From Pseudomonadota bacterium (GTDB taxonomy: Bacteria > Pseudomonadota > Gammaproteobacteria > Steroidobacterales > Steroidobacteraceae), in NCBI GenBank assembly GCA_023391335.1, contig JAEWBG010000050.1:1-22998 (forward strand): a stretch of 22,998 nt of DNA, in the 5' to 3' direction. A program made the position numbers and the translations under genes. Below are positions 7,498 through 15,162 of this stretch, piece by piece. The notes under the pieces are model-generated. The model worked only from the letters and a program-made list of their open reading frames with translations. It searched no databases and was not told where the DNA came from. The first letter of the stretch is position 1. Each line of letters begins with the position of its first letter.

Positions 7498-8589
7498 CTA
7501 AATAGAAGCCTCGCCGAGCGCAGCCCCACCCAACGGGTGAGAGATGCTCTGCGGACGGTGCTCTGATCTCAGGCGAGCGTAACTATTCAGTTTGTTGTAG
7601 AGCGTTTTCAGACTGCAGCCCAACACGGCCGCCGCTTTGCGCTTGTCGCCTTCGCAGTAATCCAACGTGACTTCGATGAGTGAACGTTCCGCTTCATCAA
7701 GTCGCGAACCTAAGGGCACGTGAAGTCCTGGAGGGCGCACTTCCTCTGCTTCGACGGCTCGCGCTGTCGGCATGCAAATCGGCAGCACGTCATCCAATAC
7801 GTCGTCAGCCAGAATGTAAGCCCGTTCAATGGTGTTCTTCAGTTCACGAACGTTGCCTGGCCAGCGATGGGTCTTGAGCGCTTCCGAGAACGCCGGCGAA
7901 AAACGCTTTTCCGTACTGTTGGCGCGATTGAGAGTGTCCAACAACGATTGTGCGATCAAGCTGACATCTCCGGTTCGCTCACGAAGCGGAGGCACATGCA
8001 GCGGGAAAACAGCGAGGCGATACATCAAGTCCTCTCGCAGCTGTTTGTTGGCCACTGCTTCGGTGATGTTGCGATTCGTGGCGGCTACCACGCGAATATC
8101 CGTCTTGATTTCCTGAGTTCCGCCGACTCGATAGAAGCGGCCCGTCTCCAGCACGCGCAGCAAACGCGTCTGCATCTCCAGCGGCATCTCCGTGACTTCA
8201 TCGAGGAACAGCGTTCCGCCGGTGGCACGTTCGAACACCCCAGCATGCGATCTCGATGCGCCGGTGAAGCTGCCTTTTTCGTAGCCGAATAATTCAGCTT
8301 CGATCAGTGAGGCGGGAATCGATCCGCAGTTGATTGCAACGAGAGGACCCTGAGAGCGATGGCTCAAGGAGTGAATGCAATCTGCAACGAGCTCTTTGCC
8401 GACTCCGCTCTCTCCCATGATCATTACGGTGGCTTCCGTCGGCGCAACACGCTGGATCAACGTGAAGACCTGCTTCATCGCATGCGAACGTCCGATAAGA
8501 TTTCTAAGGCCGTTGTCATGCAGGAAGTTGTTTGAGTCCACTGTTTGATTACTCCGATATCTCGCGAAAGCGAGATGCAAATTCTTCAA
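7498..8589 (-). CDS. Sigma-54-dependent transcriptional activator lacking a receiver domain
   Basis: A 363-residue enhancer-binding protein made almost only of an AAA+ domain and a Fis-type DNA-binding domain. The first 30 residues hold no recognisable sensor, unlike the receiver-bearing regulators such as PrsR found with other exopolysaccharide loci. The Walker A motif is GESGVGKE (59-66). The sigma-54 contact loop is GSFTGA (106-111) instead of GAFTGA. Walker B is GGTLFLDE (124-131), sensor II lies in WPGNVREL (243-250), and the Fis-like helix-turn-helix is about 316-337. The start is uncertain: the frame opens with TTG at 8589, 13 bases after AAAGGA, and no ATG occurs before residue 38, inside the AAA+ domain. 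A stop lies shortly upstream. It is divergent from the dehydrogenase gene, whose promoter has a sigma-54 signature, so local control is likely. Confidence 0.93.
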   Translation of the reverse strand: MKNLHLAFARYRSNQTVDSNNFLHDNGLRNLIGRSHAMKQVFTLIQRVAPTEATVMIMGESGVGKELVADCIHSLSHRSQGPLVAINCGSIPASLIEAELFGYEKGSFTGASRSHAGVFERATGGTLFLDEVTEMPLEMQTRLLRVLETGRFYRVGGTQEIKTDIRVVAATNRNITEAVANKQLREDLMYRLAVFPLHVPPLRERTGDVSLIAQSLLDTLNRANSTEKRFSPAFSEALKTHRWPGNVRELKNTIERAYILADDVLDDVLPICMPTARAVEAEEVRPPGLHVPLGSRLDEAERSLIEVTLDYCEGDKRKAAAVLGCSLKTLYNKLNSYARLRSEHRPQSISHPLGGAALGEASI

Positions 8590-8761
8590 CTGGCAGAGCG
8601 GTTCCTTTGTAATAAATTATTTTTTGCGGGCACTACGATCAGTGAAATTTCTACAGCATGATTCGACGAATTCCTGCAATTGCGTCGCCGCTCCGCTACA
8701 GCCATAGGGCGTGGACTTGAAACTGCGTGCGCGGTTAGTCGCGCGCATTCGAAAAATATCG
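8590..8761. other. Divergent regulatory region between activator and exopolysaccharide genes
   Basis: The region upstream of the sigma-54 promoter starts AT-rich (8611-8636) and contains short inverted repeats: ATTCG-A-CGAAT at 8661-8671 and TGCGCG/CGCGCA around 8727-8746. These are candidate binding sites for the adjacent activator, but neither is long enough to be sure. I see no gene here. Confidence 0.35.
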
Positions 8762-8777
8762 TGGCATAGAACTTGCC
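8762..8777 (+). promoter_or_regulatory. Sigma-54 promoter of the dehydrogenase operon
   Basis: TGGCATAGAACTTGCC matches the -24/-12 consensus TGGCAC-N5-TTGCW, with the GG (8763-8764) and GC (8775-8776) exactly ten bases apart. Predicted transcription start is about 8788, giving a 44-nt leader to the ATG at 8832. The neighbouring divergent gene encodes a sigma-54 activator. Confidence 0.8.
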
Positions 8778-8831
8778 CCTTCACTCCACGAAATGCGCAG
8801 CTGATCCCATGCTGCCCTCACTGGAGTCACG

Positions 8832-10247
8832 ATGTCGGTACAACTCGAAACAGTTTCCGCCGAAAGCGCGCGCGCGCGTGCCGCTTGGGTTCGCGATGAG
8901 AACCAAGAATTCCTAGCGGCAGGTACGCCGCAAAAGATCAGCATCTTCGGTCTGGGCTACGTAGGTGCGGTGTCGCTCGCATGTTTGGCCCGTGACGGTC
9001 ACGAGATGACGGGCGTGGATATCGATCCGGGGAAGCTCTCGCTATTACGCTCCGGTCAGGCGCCGATCGTGGAGACAGGGATTCAAGAGTTGACGCGATC
9101 CGTCATCGAGGGCGGCACTGTCAACATCACCGATTCGGTTCGCGATGCCATTCTGACGACGGACTTGTCGTTCGTCTGCGTGGGCACGCCCGCAAGTTCG
9201 AATGGCAATCAAGATCTGGGCGCGATCATTCGTATCGCGCAGCAAATCGGGGCCGTGCTACCGGAGAAGTCCTCGCGACATGTGATTGTGATTCGCTCGA
9301 CCGTCAAGCCTGGCACCGTCGAAGACGTCATCAAGCCCACGATCGAAGAGGCATCTGGATTGAAAGCCGGGCGCGACTTCAGCCTTTGCTTCCAACCGGA
9401 GTTCCTGCGCGAGGGCACGTCCATCAACGACTACGACCATCCACCGATGACTGTGATCGGTACCGACGACGATTACGCGGAGGAAATGCTTCGCTCAGTG
9501 TTCGGCCATTTGCCTTGCGAGTTTGTGCGTACTTCGATTCGTACAGCCGAGATGCTCAAGTACGCCTGCAATACCTTCCACGCCGTGAAGGTGACGTTCG
9601 CAAACGAGATCGGACGCATTTCGCAAGCGGCGGGCGTCGATCCGCACGAAGTCATGCGCTTATTGTGCTTGGATCGGCAGTTGAACATCTCGCCTGCGTA
9701 CTTGCGGCCAGGCTTCGCGTTTGGCGGCTCTTGCTTGCCCAAGGATTTAAAGGCGCTGCTATATCTGGCGAAAACGCGCGACGTCGAATTGCCGATGTTG
9801 TCGAATATCCTGCCCAGCAACGCGGCGCACATTGAACATGCGGTCGAATCCGTGTTGGCGAGCGGCCGCCGCTCGGTTGGCATGATCGGGTTGAGCTTCA
9901 AATCCGGCACGGACGATCTGCGCGAAAGTCCTTTGGTGATCATGGCGGAGCGTTTCATCGGCAAAGGACTGCCGCTGTGCATCTTCGATCCTTCCGTGAA
10001 TGTCGCGCGCCTGATTGGAGCCAATCGCCGATTCATTCAAGAGAGTATTCCGCACATCGCCTCGTTGATGACTGAGAACCTGGAGGAGCTTGTGCAGAAG
10101 TCGGACGTGCTGGTGGTCGCGATGAAGACGCCCGAGGTCCTCGCCGCGCTACAGAAGCACACGCGTGCAGATCAGATCTTGCTCGACATTGCGGTGTTGC
10201 CAGACCGCTCGGCGTTCCGCGCGCAGTATCAAGGCGTTTGTTGGTAA
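8832..10247 (+). CDS. GDP-mannose 6-dehydrogenase-like nucleotide-sugar dehydrogenase
   Basis: A 471-residue NAD-dependent UDP-glucose/GDP-mannose dehydrogenase family member. It oxidises a sugar nucleotide at C6 in two steps to give a uronic-acid donor. The NAD-binding motif is GLGYVG (40-45), and the catalytic Cys301 lies in FAFGGSCLPKD. Lys243, Asn247 and Lys253 (EMLKYACNTFHAVKVTFANEIG) are also present. PPMTVIG, KVTFANEIG, SGTDDLRESPLV and the C-terminal QGVCW resemble AlgD more than typical UDP-glucose dehydrogenases, so GDP-mannose is the favoured substrate, not a certain one. About 34 residues precede the Rossmann fold, an extension AlgD lacks. The ATG has GGAG five bases upstream. It is the first gene after a sigma-54 promoter; the next gene begins 12 bases after its stop. 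Confidence 0.93.
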   Translation: MSVQLETVSAESARARAAWVRDENQEFLAAGTPQKISIFGLGYVGAVSLACLARDGHEMTGVDIDPGKLSLLRSGQAPIVETGIQELTRSVIEGGTVNITDSVRDAILTTDLSFVCVGTPASSNGNQDLGAIIRIAQQIGAVLPEKSSRHVIVIRSTVKPGTVEDVIKPTIEEASGLKAGRDFSLCFQPEFLREGTSINDYDHPPMTVIGTDDDYAEEMLRSVFGHLPCEFVRTSIRTAEMLKYACNTFHAVKVTFANEIGRISQAAGVDPHEVMRLLCLDRQLNISPAYLRPGFAFGGSCLPKDLKALLYLAKTRDVELPMLSNILPSNAAHIEHAVESVLASGRRSVGMIGLSFKSGTDDLRESPLVIMAERFIGKGLPLCIFDPSVNVARLIGANRRFIQESIPHIASLMTENLEELVQKSDVLVVAMKTPEVLAALQKHTRADQILLDIAVLPDRSAFRAQYQGVCW

Positions 10248-10259
10248 GGCGGGGCGATC

Positions 10260-11492
10260 GTGAGTCAAATCGAAGACGAAACCGTGCAGTCGTTGGCGAC
10301 GAGCGCTAGCGCATCGCGCCGCGTGCTCATCATCGTCGAGAATCTTCCATGTCCGTTCGACCGACGCGTATGGCAGGAGGCGAGAACGCTTACTGGGGCC
10401 GGCTATGGCGTCTCGATCATTTGCCCGAAAGGGAAGGGATACGAAAAGAGCTTTGAAGAGATCGACGGAATTGCGATCTATCGACACTCGATGCCGTTCG
10501 AGGCCAACGGTGCGCTCGGTTATTTTGCCGAGTACACCTGGGCTCTACTCGCGGAATTCTTCCTTTCCTTGCGCGTGCTGTTCGAGCGTGGCTTCGATGC
10601 GATCCACGCCTGCAATCCACCGGACATGATTTTCTTGATCGGCGGTTTCTACAAACTGTTTGGCAAGAAGTTCCTTTTCGACCATCACGACATCAATCCG
10701 GAGCTCTACGAAGCGAAGTTTCAACGTCGCGATTTCTTCTATCGGTTGATGGTGGCCCTGGAGCGCTGGACTTTCCGCACGTCCGACGTCTCCATTGCTA
10801 CCAACGAGTCATATCGAAAGATCGCTCTCGAGCGCGGCAAACGCTCGCCGTCAAAAGTGTTCGTCGTGCGAAGCGGTCCAGATTTGCGGCGCCTAAAGAT
10901 CGTCCCGCCGACGCCGGCTCTAAAGAGCGGCCGGCGTTTCTTGGTCGGATATGTTGGGGTAATGGGTCGGCAGGAGGGCATCGATGGTCTGCTCAAGTCG
11001 GTTCAATACATTGTGCACACGCTGAAACGCGAGGATGTCCACTTTGGGTTGGTCGGGGGAGGCACGGAACTGGAGGCGATGCGCTCGCTTGCGCAGCAAA
11101 TGGGTGTGAGTCAGTACGTGACGTTCACAGGCAGAGTACCGGACGGTGAGTTGCTGGCCATGCTCAACACCGCCGATGTGTGTGTGAATCCTGATGTCGC
11201 GAACGAGATGAACGATAAATCCACGATGAACAAGATCATGGAATACATGGCGCTGGGAAAACCCATCGTGCAATACGACCTCACCGAAGGTCGGTTCTCC
11301 GCGCAGGAAGCATCGTTATATGCCGATCCGAACAATCCGATCGACTTTGCCAACAAGATCATTGAGCTGTTGGATAACGAGCCGCTGCGCGAGCGCATGG
11401 GTGCGATTGGATTGGAACGAGTGCGTACGACGCTGTCTTGGGAGCATGAAGCGCCGAAATTGCTGGCTGCTTATGAAGCGCTCTTTAGTTAG
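10260..11492 (+). CDS. GT4-family glycosyltransferase
   Basis: A 410-residue GT-B glycosyltransferase, probably cytoplasmic or membrane-associated, adding a sugar to the growing lipid-linked repeat. The N-terminal domain starts at about residue 20 (RVLIIVENLPCPFDRRVWQEA). The C-terminal nucleotide-binding domain begins near FLVGYVGVMGRQEGID and contains LVGGGTELEAM, FTGRVP and NDKSTMNKIMEYMALGKPIV, typical of the WbuB/WcaI-like branch. The start is GTG at 10260 with a GGCGGGG ribosome binding site, 12 bases after the dehydrogenase stop, so the two are one operon. Donor and acceptor cannot be read from the sequence. Confidence 0.92.
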   Translation: MSQIEDETVQSLATSASASRRVLIIVENLPCPFDRRVWQEARTLTGAGYGVSIICPKGKGYEKSFEEIDGIAIYRHSMPFEANGALGYFAEYTWALLAEFFLSLRVLFERGFDAIHACNPPDMIFLIGGFYKLFGKKFLFDHHDINPELYEAKFQRRDFFYRLMVALERWTFRTSDVSIATNESYRKIALERGKRSPSKVFVVRSGPDLRRLKIVPPTPALKSGRRFLVGYVGVMGRQEGIDGLLKSVQYIVHTLKREDVHFGLVGGGTELEAMRSLAQQMGVSQYVTFTGRVPDGELLAMLNTADVCVNPDVANEMNDKSTMNKIMEYMALGKPIVQYDLTEGRFSAQEASLYADPNNPIDFANKIIELLDNEPLRERMGAIGLERVRTTLSWEHEAPKLLAAYEALFS

Positions 11493-11540
11493 AACCTATC
11501 TTAGGATCCCTGGTGGCCGCTCCGGTGGAGCTAACCGCAC

Positions 11541-12962
11541 ATGCGATATGTAGCTGTCGCTGCAGGCTTTGATGGAACGCTCGCGAAGGATGGTCGTTGC
11601 GATCAGCGTTGCATCGAAGCATTGCGCATGCTTGCGGCGACAGGACGCAAGCTCATCTTGGTGACGGCGCGAGCACTGCGCGAGTTGCTCGAGATCTTTC
11701 CTGAAGCACGTATCTTCGACTATGTCATCGCCGAGAACGGCGCAGTGATGCATAGACCCGCCGAGCGAGTTTCCTCGATTCTGGCCGAAGCGCCTTCTGA
11801 GACTCTGTTGCGCGAACTGCGTGCGCGTTCTGTGAGACCGCTTGGCGTGGGCAGTTCGATCGTCACTATGTCCCGCGATTGCGAGGACACGGTACGTGAA
11901 GTACTGCGGCGTCTGCGTTTAGAACATCAGGTATTCGCCAACGATAGTACGTTGATGATTCTGCCTCCCGATGTGGACAAAGCGTCGGGGGTTGCCGCTG
12001 CATTACGAGAGCTGGGTTTGTCGGCTCACAATCTTGTCGCCGTCGGCGATGCACCTAACGATCTGGCGCTGTTCAGGCTCGCTGAGCATGGGGTTGCAGT
12101 GGCGAACGCCGATCCAAGCCTGAAAGCGCTCGCGAGCCGGATTACGCAGGCAGCGTACTGTGACGGTTTTGTCGAGATCGCGGATCAGATCATGAAAGAC
12201 GATCTCATGTCGGCAGCGCCTCGGCATCGACTTTTATTGGGACGGGATGGGGCAGGCGAGGAGCTGATTCTGCGCCCGTTCCAAGATTCGCTGCTTATCG
12301 TCGGGCCCGTCGGCAGCGGCAAACGAGCACTCTGCCGCGCGCTGTTGGATCGTCTCAGTACGGTGCATTATCAGTGTTGTGTAATCGCAGCCGAGATGAA
12401 TGAGCAGTCGACGTTGAGACGGGGATTGGTGTCGTGCGGAGCTTCCCATGAAGTGCCGCGACTGACCGACGTGATGCAGGTGATGGAACAGCCGGATGTT
12501 GGCGTATTCGTCAACGTGGCGGGGCTAAGCGTCGAGGGTCGCCTTGCGTTCACCGAAGCGCTGCTGTTGCAGCTGCAGGCCCTTCACGATCGCGCCGGAC
12601 GTCCGCATGTCATCTTCGTATTGGATGCTCACGCGCAGTTTCCTTTGGGTGCGGTGCCTGAAGCGACCGGCAGGCTATCGGAGACGACGCTGATCTACAC
12701 GACTACGTCAGTGGAGATGCTGCCTAGCGGCGTGTTGGCGGGATTCCGAAATGTCATTGAGGTGGGCGATGCGCGCAGCAAGCCGAGCCGGGAATTTGCG
12801 CGCGCCGTTCCGTTCACGTTGAGCGATTTGCCGGACTTGCCCGCGAAGTGGTTATCGCGGGCCGCCGCGGTGGGACCGCCTCAGGCAATGATCGGTGGCC
12901 GAGCTTCGGCTGCATCCTGTGCTTCCTTGGAAGTCACCGAATCCGCAGCTTCCGGATACTGA
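11541..12962 (+). CDS. HAD-like domain fused to P-loop ATPase-like domain, probable pseudoenzyme
   Basis: A 473-residue two-domain protein. Residues 1-225 are a HAD type-IIB (Cof/sucrose-phosphatase-like) fold: motif II is Thr42 in LVTAR, motif III is Lys147, and motif IV is GDAPND (169-174). Motif I reads GFDGTL (9-14), so the nucleophilic first Asp of DxDGT is Gly9. Residues from about 230 form a P-loop domain with GPVGSGKR (255-262), where the Ser/Thr after Lys is Arg, and HVIFVLDAH (356-364), where the Walker B catalytic Glu is Ala363. From memory, intact HAD plus HerA-like fusions exist and are longer, so this looks like a shortened, catalytically degenerate member. It is the third gene of the operon, 48 bases after the glycosyltransferase. 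Its last 82 bases overlap the 3' end of a convergent gene. Role unknown; a scaffold or regulator of polymer synthesis is conjecture. Confidence 0.85.
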   Translation: MRYVAVAAGFDGTLAKDGRCDQRCIEALRMLAATGRKLILVTARALRELLEIFPEARIFDYVIAENGAVMHRPAERVSSILAEAPSETLLRELRARSVRPLGVGSSIVTMSRDCEDTVREVLRRLRLEHQVFANDSTLMILPPDVDKASGVAAALRELGLSAHNLVAVGDAPNDLALFRLAEHGVAVANADPSLKALASRITQAAYCDGFVEIADQIMKDDLMSAAPRHRLLLGRDGAGEELILRPFQDSLLIVGPVGSGKRALCRALLDRLSTVHYQCCVIAAEMNEQSTLRRGLVSCGASHEVPRLTDVMQVMEQPDVGVFVNVAGLSVEGRLAFTEALLLQLQALHDRAGRPHVIFVLDAHAQFPLGAVPEATGRLSETTLIYTTTSVEMLPSGVLAGFRNVIEVGDARSKPSREFARAVPFTLSDLPDLPAKWLSRAAAVGPPQAMIGGRASAASCASLEVTESAASGY

Positions 12963-13918
12963 ATCACTTCTTCCACGCGATAGTCCTTGAGCCCGCGTGC
13001 ATGCGTGAAGATGATGAGCTCGCCGAGCAGGCCGAGCGCAAAGACCTGCAACCCCAACACGACCAGCAAGCCTGCTAAGAGCAGTGCTGGGCGGTCACCG
13101 AGTTGATGATTGAAGACCAATCGGGCGATGGTGAGATAAGCCAGCAACACCGCTCCGATGCCGAAGGTGCTGGCGCCGACCATGCCGAAAAATCGCAATG
13201 GCCGTTTCGTGAACCGGACCAAGAAGAAAATGCTGAATAGATCCAGCGCGTGATGCGCATAGATCTTCGGGCGATAGATCTTCTCGAAGCGATCCAATGG
13301 CGATTGACGTACCGGCACTTCCGTCACGCGAAATCCCAGTCGCGTAGCCAGGATCGCGATGAAGCGATGCTGATCGCCGTACAGATCCATTTCTTCAAGC
13401 ACACGTCGGCGCAGCGCGCGCGCCCCGCAGCCCAAGTCATGGAATCGCAAGCTCGTGACCGATCGCACGAGCCCGTGGAAAGCAGCCCGGCGAGCGCGGT
13501 CGAGCGCATTGCCGAAGCGCGGATGGCGATAACCGATCGCGACATCGCTCGTAGTGAGCGCAGCGAGCAGTTTACGAATGTCTCCTGCCTCGATTTGGTG
13601 ATAGGCGGGTAGTGTGAGAATCGTGTTGCCGCTGCACTTCTCGAATCCCGCCATCAGCGCTGCGGCCTCGCCGAAAGTGCGCGTCAGTTTAACGACCGTG
13701 AAGTCCTCGCCTCGTTGTAGCAGCTCATCCAAAGCCTTGGATGCATCGGCGCGCGGACCGTCCAGAACGAACACGAATTCGTATGGGACGCCGAGCGTGG
13801 AGACGCCCTCCTTGTACTCGGCGTAGAGCTGTTTTAGGTCTGGAGCGCGCCTAGCGCCGATCGGCACAATGACCGACAGAAGATTCAGTTGTGTTTGAGT
13901 GATTACGGAATTGCTCAT
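12881..13918 (-). CDS. GT2 DPM1/GtrB-like membrane protein without the DXD motif
   Basis: A 345-residue relative of polyprenyl-phosphate sugar transferases. The GT-A domain (about 12-235) aligns well with the upstream neighbour (VVKLTRTFGEAAALMAGFEKCSGN against IVKFRRNYGQTPAMAAGIEHARGE), but key residues are gone. The DGD of the neighbour is Pro104-Ala105-Tyr106 (TLPAYHQ), and the VDDGS loop is VLDGP, keeping only Asp53. Two membrane segments follow, about 243-268 and 278-303. Without a DXD it may not bind metal and donor normally, so it could be a partner subunit of the intact paralogue. The ATG has GGAAAA upstream and sits 12 bases after the stop of the partner gene. The 3' end overlaps the convergent HAD-fusion gene. 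Confidence 0.9.
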   Translation of the reverse strand: MSNSVITQTQLNLLSVIVPIGARRAPDLKQLYAEYKEGVSTLGVPYEFVFVLDGPRADASKALDELLQRGEDFTVVKLTRTFGEAAALMAGFEKCSGNTILTLPAYHQIEAGDIRKLLAALTTSDVAIGYRHPRFGNALDRARRAAFHGLVRSVTSLRFHDLGCGARALRRRVLEEMDLYGDQHRFIAILATRLGFRVTEVPVRQSPLDRFEKIYRPKIYAHHALDLFSIFFLVRFTKRPLRFFGMVGASTFGIGAVLLAYLTIARLVFNHQLGDRPALLLAGLLVVLGLQVFALGLLGELIIFTHARGLKDYRVEEVIQYPEAADSVTSKEAQDAAEARPPIIA

Positions 13919-13930
13919 TTCGATTTTCCA

Positions 13931-14992
13931 TCAATGATCGTTGCGGCGCTCGCGCACCGACTGAGTTAGCCGCAGAAATTCGCGATCGCGCATGTCGCCG
14001 TGCGAGTAGATCAATTCGGCAAGAGCACCGCTGCACAGCAGAATGATTGCAGAAGCCATAAAGATCACTCCGGTTCCCGCGATCGGCAAAGAAAAATGCC
14101 CATCGTGGGCGGTGAGATCCAAGAACGTCTGAGTAAATAGGGCGATCGAGCCGACGAGGAGCGGCATCGACAAGATCGCAAACCACCGCATCGGCCGCGA
14201 AGCAAACGTTGCAATCGTCTTGATGACCATTAGGTCGAGCAGCACTTTGTAGATGCGCGACAAACCATACTTAGATTCCCCGAAGCGTCGCGGATGGTGG
14301 CGGACCTTGATCTCGGCAATGCGAGGGCCGGCAATGGACGCCATCGCCGGAATGAAGCGATGCATCTCTGAGTACAACGGGATGTGCTTGATGAGTTTGG
14401 CGCGGAATGCCTTCAGCGAGCAGCCGTTGTCTTTGATCGGCACGCCGGTCACTTTGCCGATGAGCCAGTTCGCGATGCGAGAGGGGATTTTGCGAGACAC
14501 CATTTTGTCCTGACGGTTATGCCGCCAGCCGACGACGATGTCGTAGCCCTCTTCGATCTTTTCTAGAAACAAGCCGATATCCGCGGGATCGTTCTGCAGA
14601 TCCCCATCCATGGTGATGAGGATTTCGCCGCGAGCATGCTCGATGCCGGCAGCCATCGCCGGCGTCTGCCCATAGTTGCGACGGAATTTCACGATTCTCA
14701 GTCGAGAATCGATGCGTGCGAGTTGCGTTGCGATAGCAACGGTATCGTCGCGGCTCCCGTCGTCGACGAATACCATTTCGTACGTGCAGCCGAGCTCGCC
14801 CATCGCTTGCACGATCGCCGCGTAGAGCGGCCGGATGCTCTCCTGCTCGTTATAGAGCGGAACGATGACCGAAACCTTGGGTCGCGCACCGCTACCGATG
14901 TGCAGATCCGCGTAGGTCTCTGCGCTGCGATTCCGCTCAAGGCTGCGACTCTGGAATCCGAAGAGTCCAGTTGTAACTTTTGCACCGCCCAT
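13931..14992 (-). CDS. GT2 DPM1/GtrB-like polyprenyl-phosphate glycosyltransferase
   Basis: A membrane GT2 enzyme predicted to move a sugar from a nucleotide donor to a polyprenyl phosphate, for later transfer outside the cytoplasmic membrane. I choose ATG 14992 (353 residues), because GGGA precedes it and the 25 extra residues up to an in-frame start at 15067 do not look like this family. Visible motifs are SVIVPLYNEQESI (41-53), VDDGSRDDT (76-84) and MDGDLQNDP (128-136), which carries the DXD. Two C-terminal transmembrane segments lie near 270-290 and 305-328. All catalytic features are intact, in contrast to the downstream paralogue. The pair faces opposite to the flanking exopolysaccharide genes and starts in the intergenic region shared with the wza-like operon. 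Confidence 0.93.
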   Translation of the reverse strand: MGGAKVTTGLFGFQSRSLERNRSAETYADLHIGSGARPKVSVIVPLYNEQESIRPLYAAIVQAMGELGCTYEMVFVDDGSRDDTVAIATQLARIDSRLRIVKFRRNYGQTPAMAAGIEHARGEILITMDGDLQNDPADIGLFLEKIEEGYDIVVGWRHNRQDKMVSRKIPSRIANWLIGKVTGVPIKDNGCSLKAFRAKLIKHIPLYSEMHRFIPAMASIAGPRIAEIKVRHHPRRFGESKYGLSRIYKVLLDLMVIKTIATFASRPMRWFAILSMPLLVGSIALFTQTFLDLTAHDGHFSLPIAGTGVIFMASAIILLCSGALAELIYSHGDMRDREFLRLTQSVRERRNDH

Positions 14993-15122
14993 CCTGCATT
15001 TCCCGACGTTATTACAACCTGTCAAGCGACTTCGAAGCGCAACTAACCTGCAGATGCTGCCCGCCAAGCCGCATGCGCTCTTAAGTCTTGTCCCGCTGTT
15101 GGATTACGACATCCATCAGGGT

Positions 15123-15138
15123 TGGCACGTGACCTGCA
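15123..15138 (+). promoter_or_regulatory. Sigma-54 promoter of the export operon
   Basis: TGGCACGTGACCTGCA matches TGGCAC-N5-TTGCA at all but one conserved position, with GG (15124-15125) and GC (15136-15137) ten bases apart. Predicted transcription start is about 15149, leaving a leader of about 114 nt before the export gene. It is the second such site in the window and heads the other plus-strand operon. Confidence 0.75.
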
Positions 15139-15162
15139 AAGGACAGGCCAACACGGCAAACG

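Noticed and set aside
7382..7498. Terminator between the activator gene and lexA
   Set aside because: The only strong hairpin is the operator-like palindrome, and it is not followed by a T-run on the minus strand.
7720..8292. Plus-strand open frame of 190 codons
   Set aside because: It is antisense to the sigma-54 activator with its complete AAA+ motifs; shadow frame.
14993..15120. Sigma-54 promoter for the minus-strand GT2 pair
   Set aside because: I checked each GC for a CC ten bases further (the minus-strand pattern) and found none.
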